From positions 1 to 6,062 of the forward strand of contig CABUZI010000099.1 in NCBI GenBank assembly GCA_902496005.1: a stretch of 6,062 nt of DNA, written 5' to 3'. This DNA comes from an uncultured Collinsella sp. Its GTDB lineage: Bacteria; Actinomycetota; Coriobacteriia; Coriobacteriales; Coriobacteriaceae. Shown here in pieces: positions 6,025 through 6,062 of this stretch. The position numbers and the translations under genes were made by a program. The stretch's first letter is position 1; each line of letters starts with the position of its first letter. The notes under the pieces were generated by a model that searched no databases, was not told the DNA's origin, and saw only the letters and a program-made list of their open reading frames with translations.

Positions 6025-6062
6025 CGCACGGAGAGCACATTAAGTGCTCTCCGGCTCGTGCG
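6025..6062. repeat. Strong bulged hairpin at the window edge
   Basis: CGCACG (6025-6030) pairs with CGTGCG (6057-6062), and GAGAGCAC (6031-6038) pairs perfectly with GTGCTCTC (6044-6051) around the loop ATTAA. A 5-base bulge CGGCT (6052-6056) sits on one side. Just outside lies GGACAGTCC (6011-6019), a near-palindrome. The structure reaches the last base of the window, so its outer part cannot be seen. No U-tract is visible on the minus-strand side. It could be part of a dispersed repeat or of the RNA described at 5880-6024. Confidence 0.6.

Noticed and set aside
5799..6038. 79-codon minus-strand frame from GTG 6038 overlapping the methyltransferase start.
   Set aside because: It runs through hairpins and the terminator, has no ribosome site, and its Gly/Phe/Cys-rich product looks like translated non-coding DNA.
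5858..6062. Known riboswitch or housekeeping RNA (TPP, FMN, cobalamin, SAM, glycine, fluoride, T-box, SRP RNA, RNase P RNA, tmRNA).
   Set aside because: I looked for the conserved core words of these classes on both strands and found none.

Overview
The window looks like chromosomal DNA from a moderately GC-rich Gram-positive anaerobe. The best guess is a Coriobacteriia member such as Collinsella. That rests on the short Bacillus-type NagB, a SARP/BTAD regulator (a family centred on Actinomycetota), G/C-rich third codon positions and strong AGGAGG-type ribosome sites. It is an inference: no rRNA or other definitive marker is present. I see no tRNA, rRNA, CRISPR array, transposase, integrase or phage gene.

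Left part (1-1003): a leader of about 215 bases with several RNA-like helices precedes nagB (215-943, plus strand, glucosamine-6-phosphate deaminase), which ends in a textbook intrinsic terminator. nagB is a catabolic housekeeping gene with strongly biased codon use.

Middle part (1004-4391): a 388-base non-coding stretch with direct repeats leads into a 999-residue regulator on the plus strand. It has an N-terminal STAND/MalT-like P-loop ATPase, a long helical middle, and a C-terminal OmpR-type winged helix followed by a BTAD domain. This is the classical AfsR/SARP set of parts in inverted order. Its targets cannot be read from the window.

Right part (4390-5806, minus strand): a class I SAM-dependent methyltransferase of unknown substrate (4919-5806) lies upstream of yhbY (4461-4760, CRM-domain ribosome-assembly factor). 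No convincing terminator lies between them, so they may be co-transcribed. A terminator at 4390-4423 ends this unit, and its U-tract overlaps the stop codon of the convergent regulator.

Far right (5807-6062): no gene. On the minus strand there is a run of hairpins, then a good intrinsic terminator only 6 bases before the methyltransferase Shine-Dalgarno. This layout suggests either a small RNA ending just before the gene or an attenuated leader controlling it. Together with the folded leader before nagB, this is the part of the window least explained by known genes.
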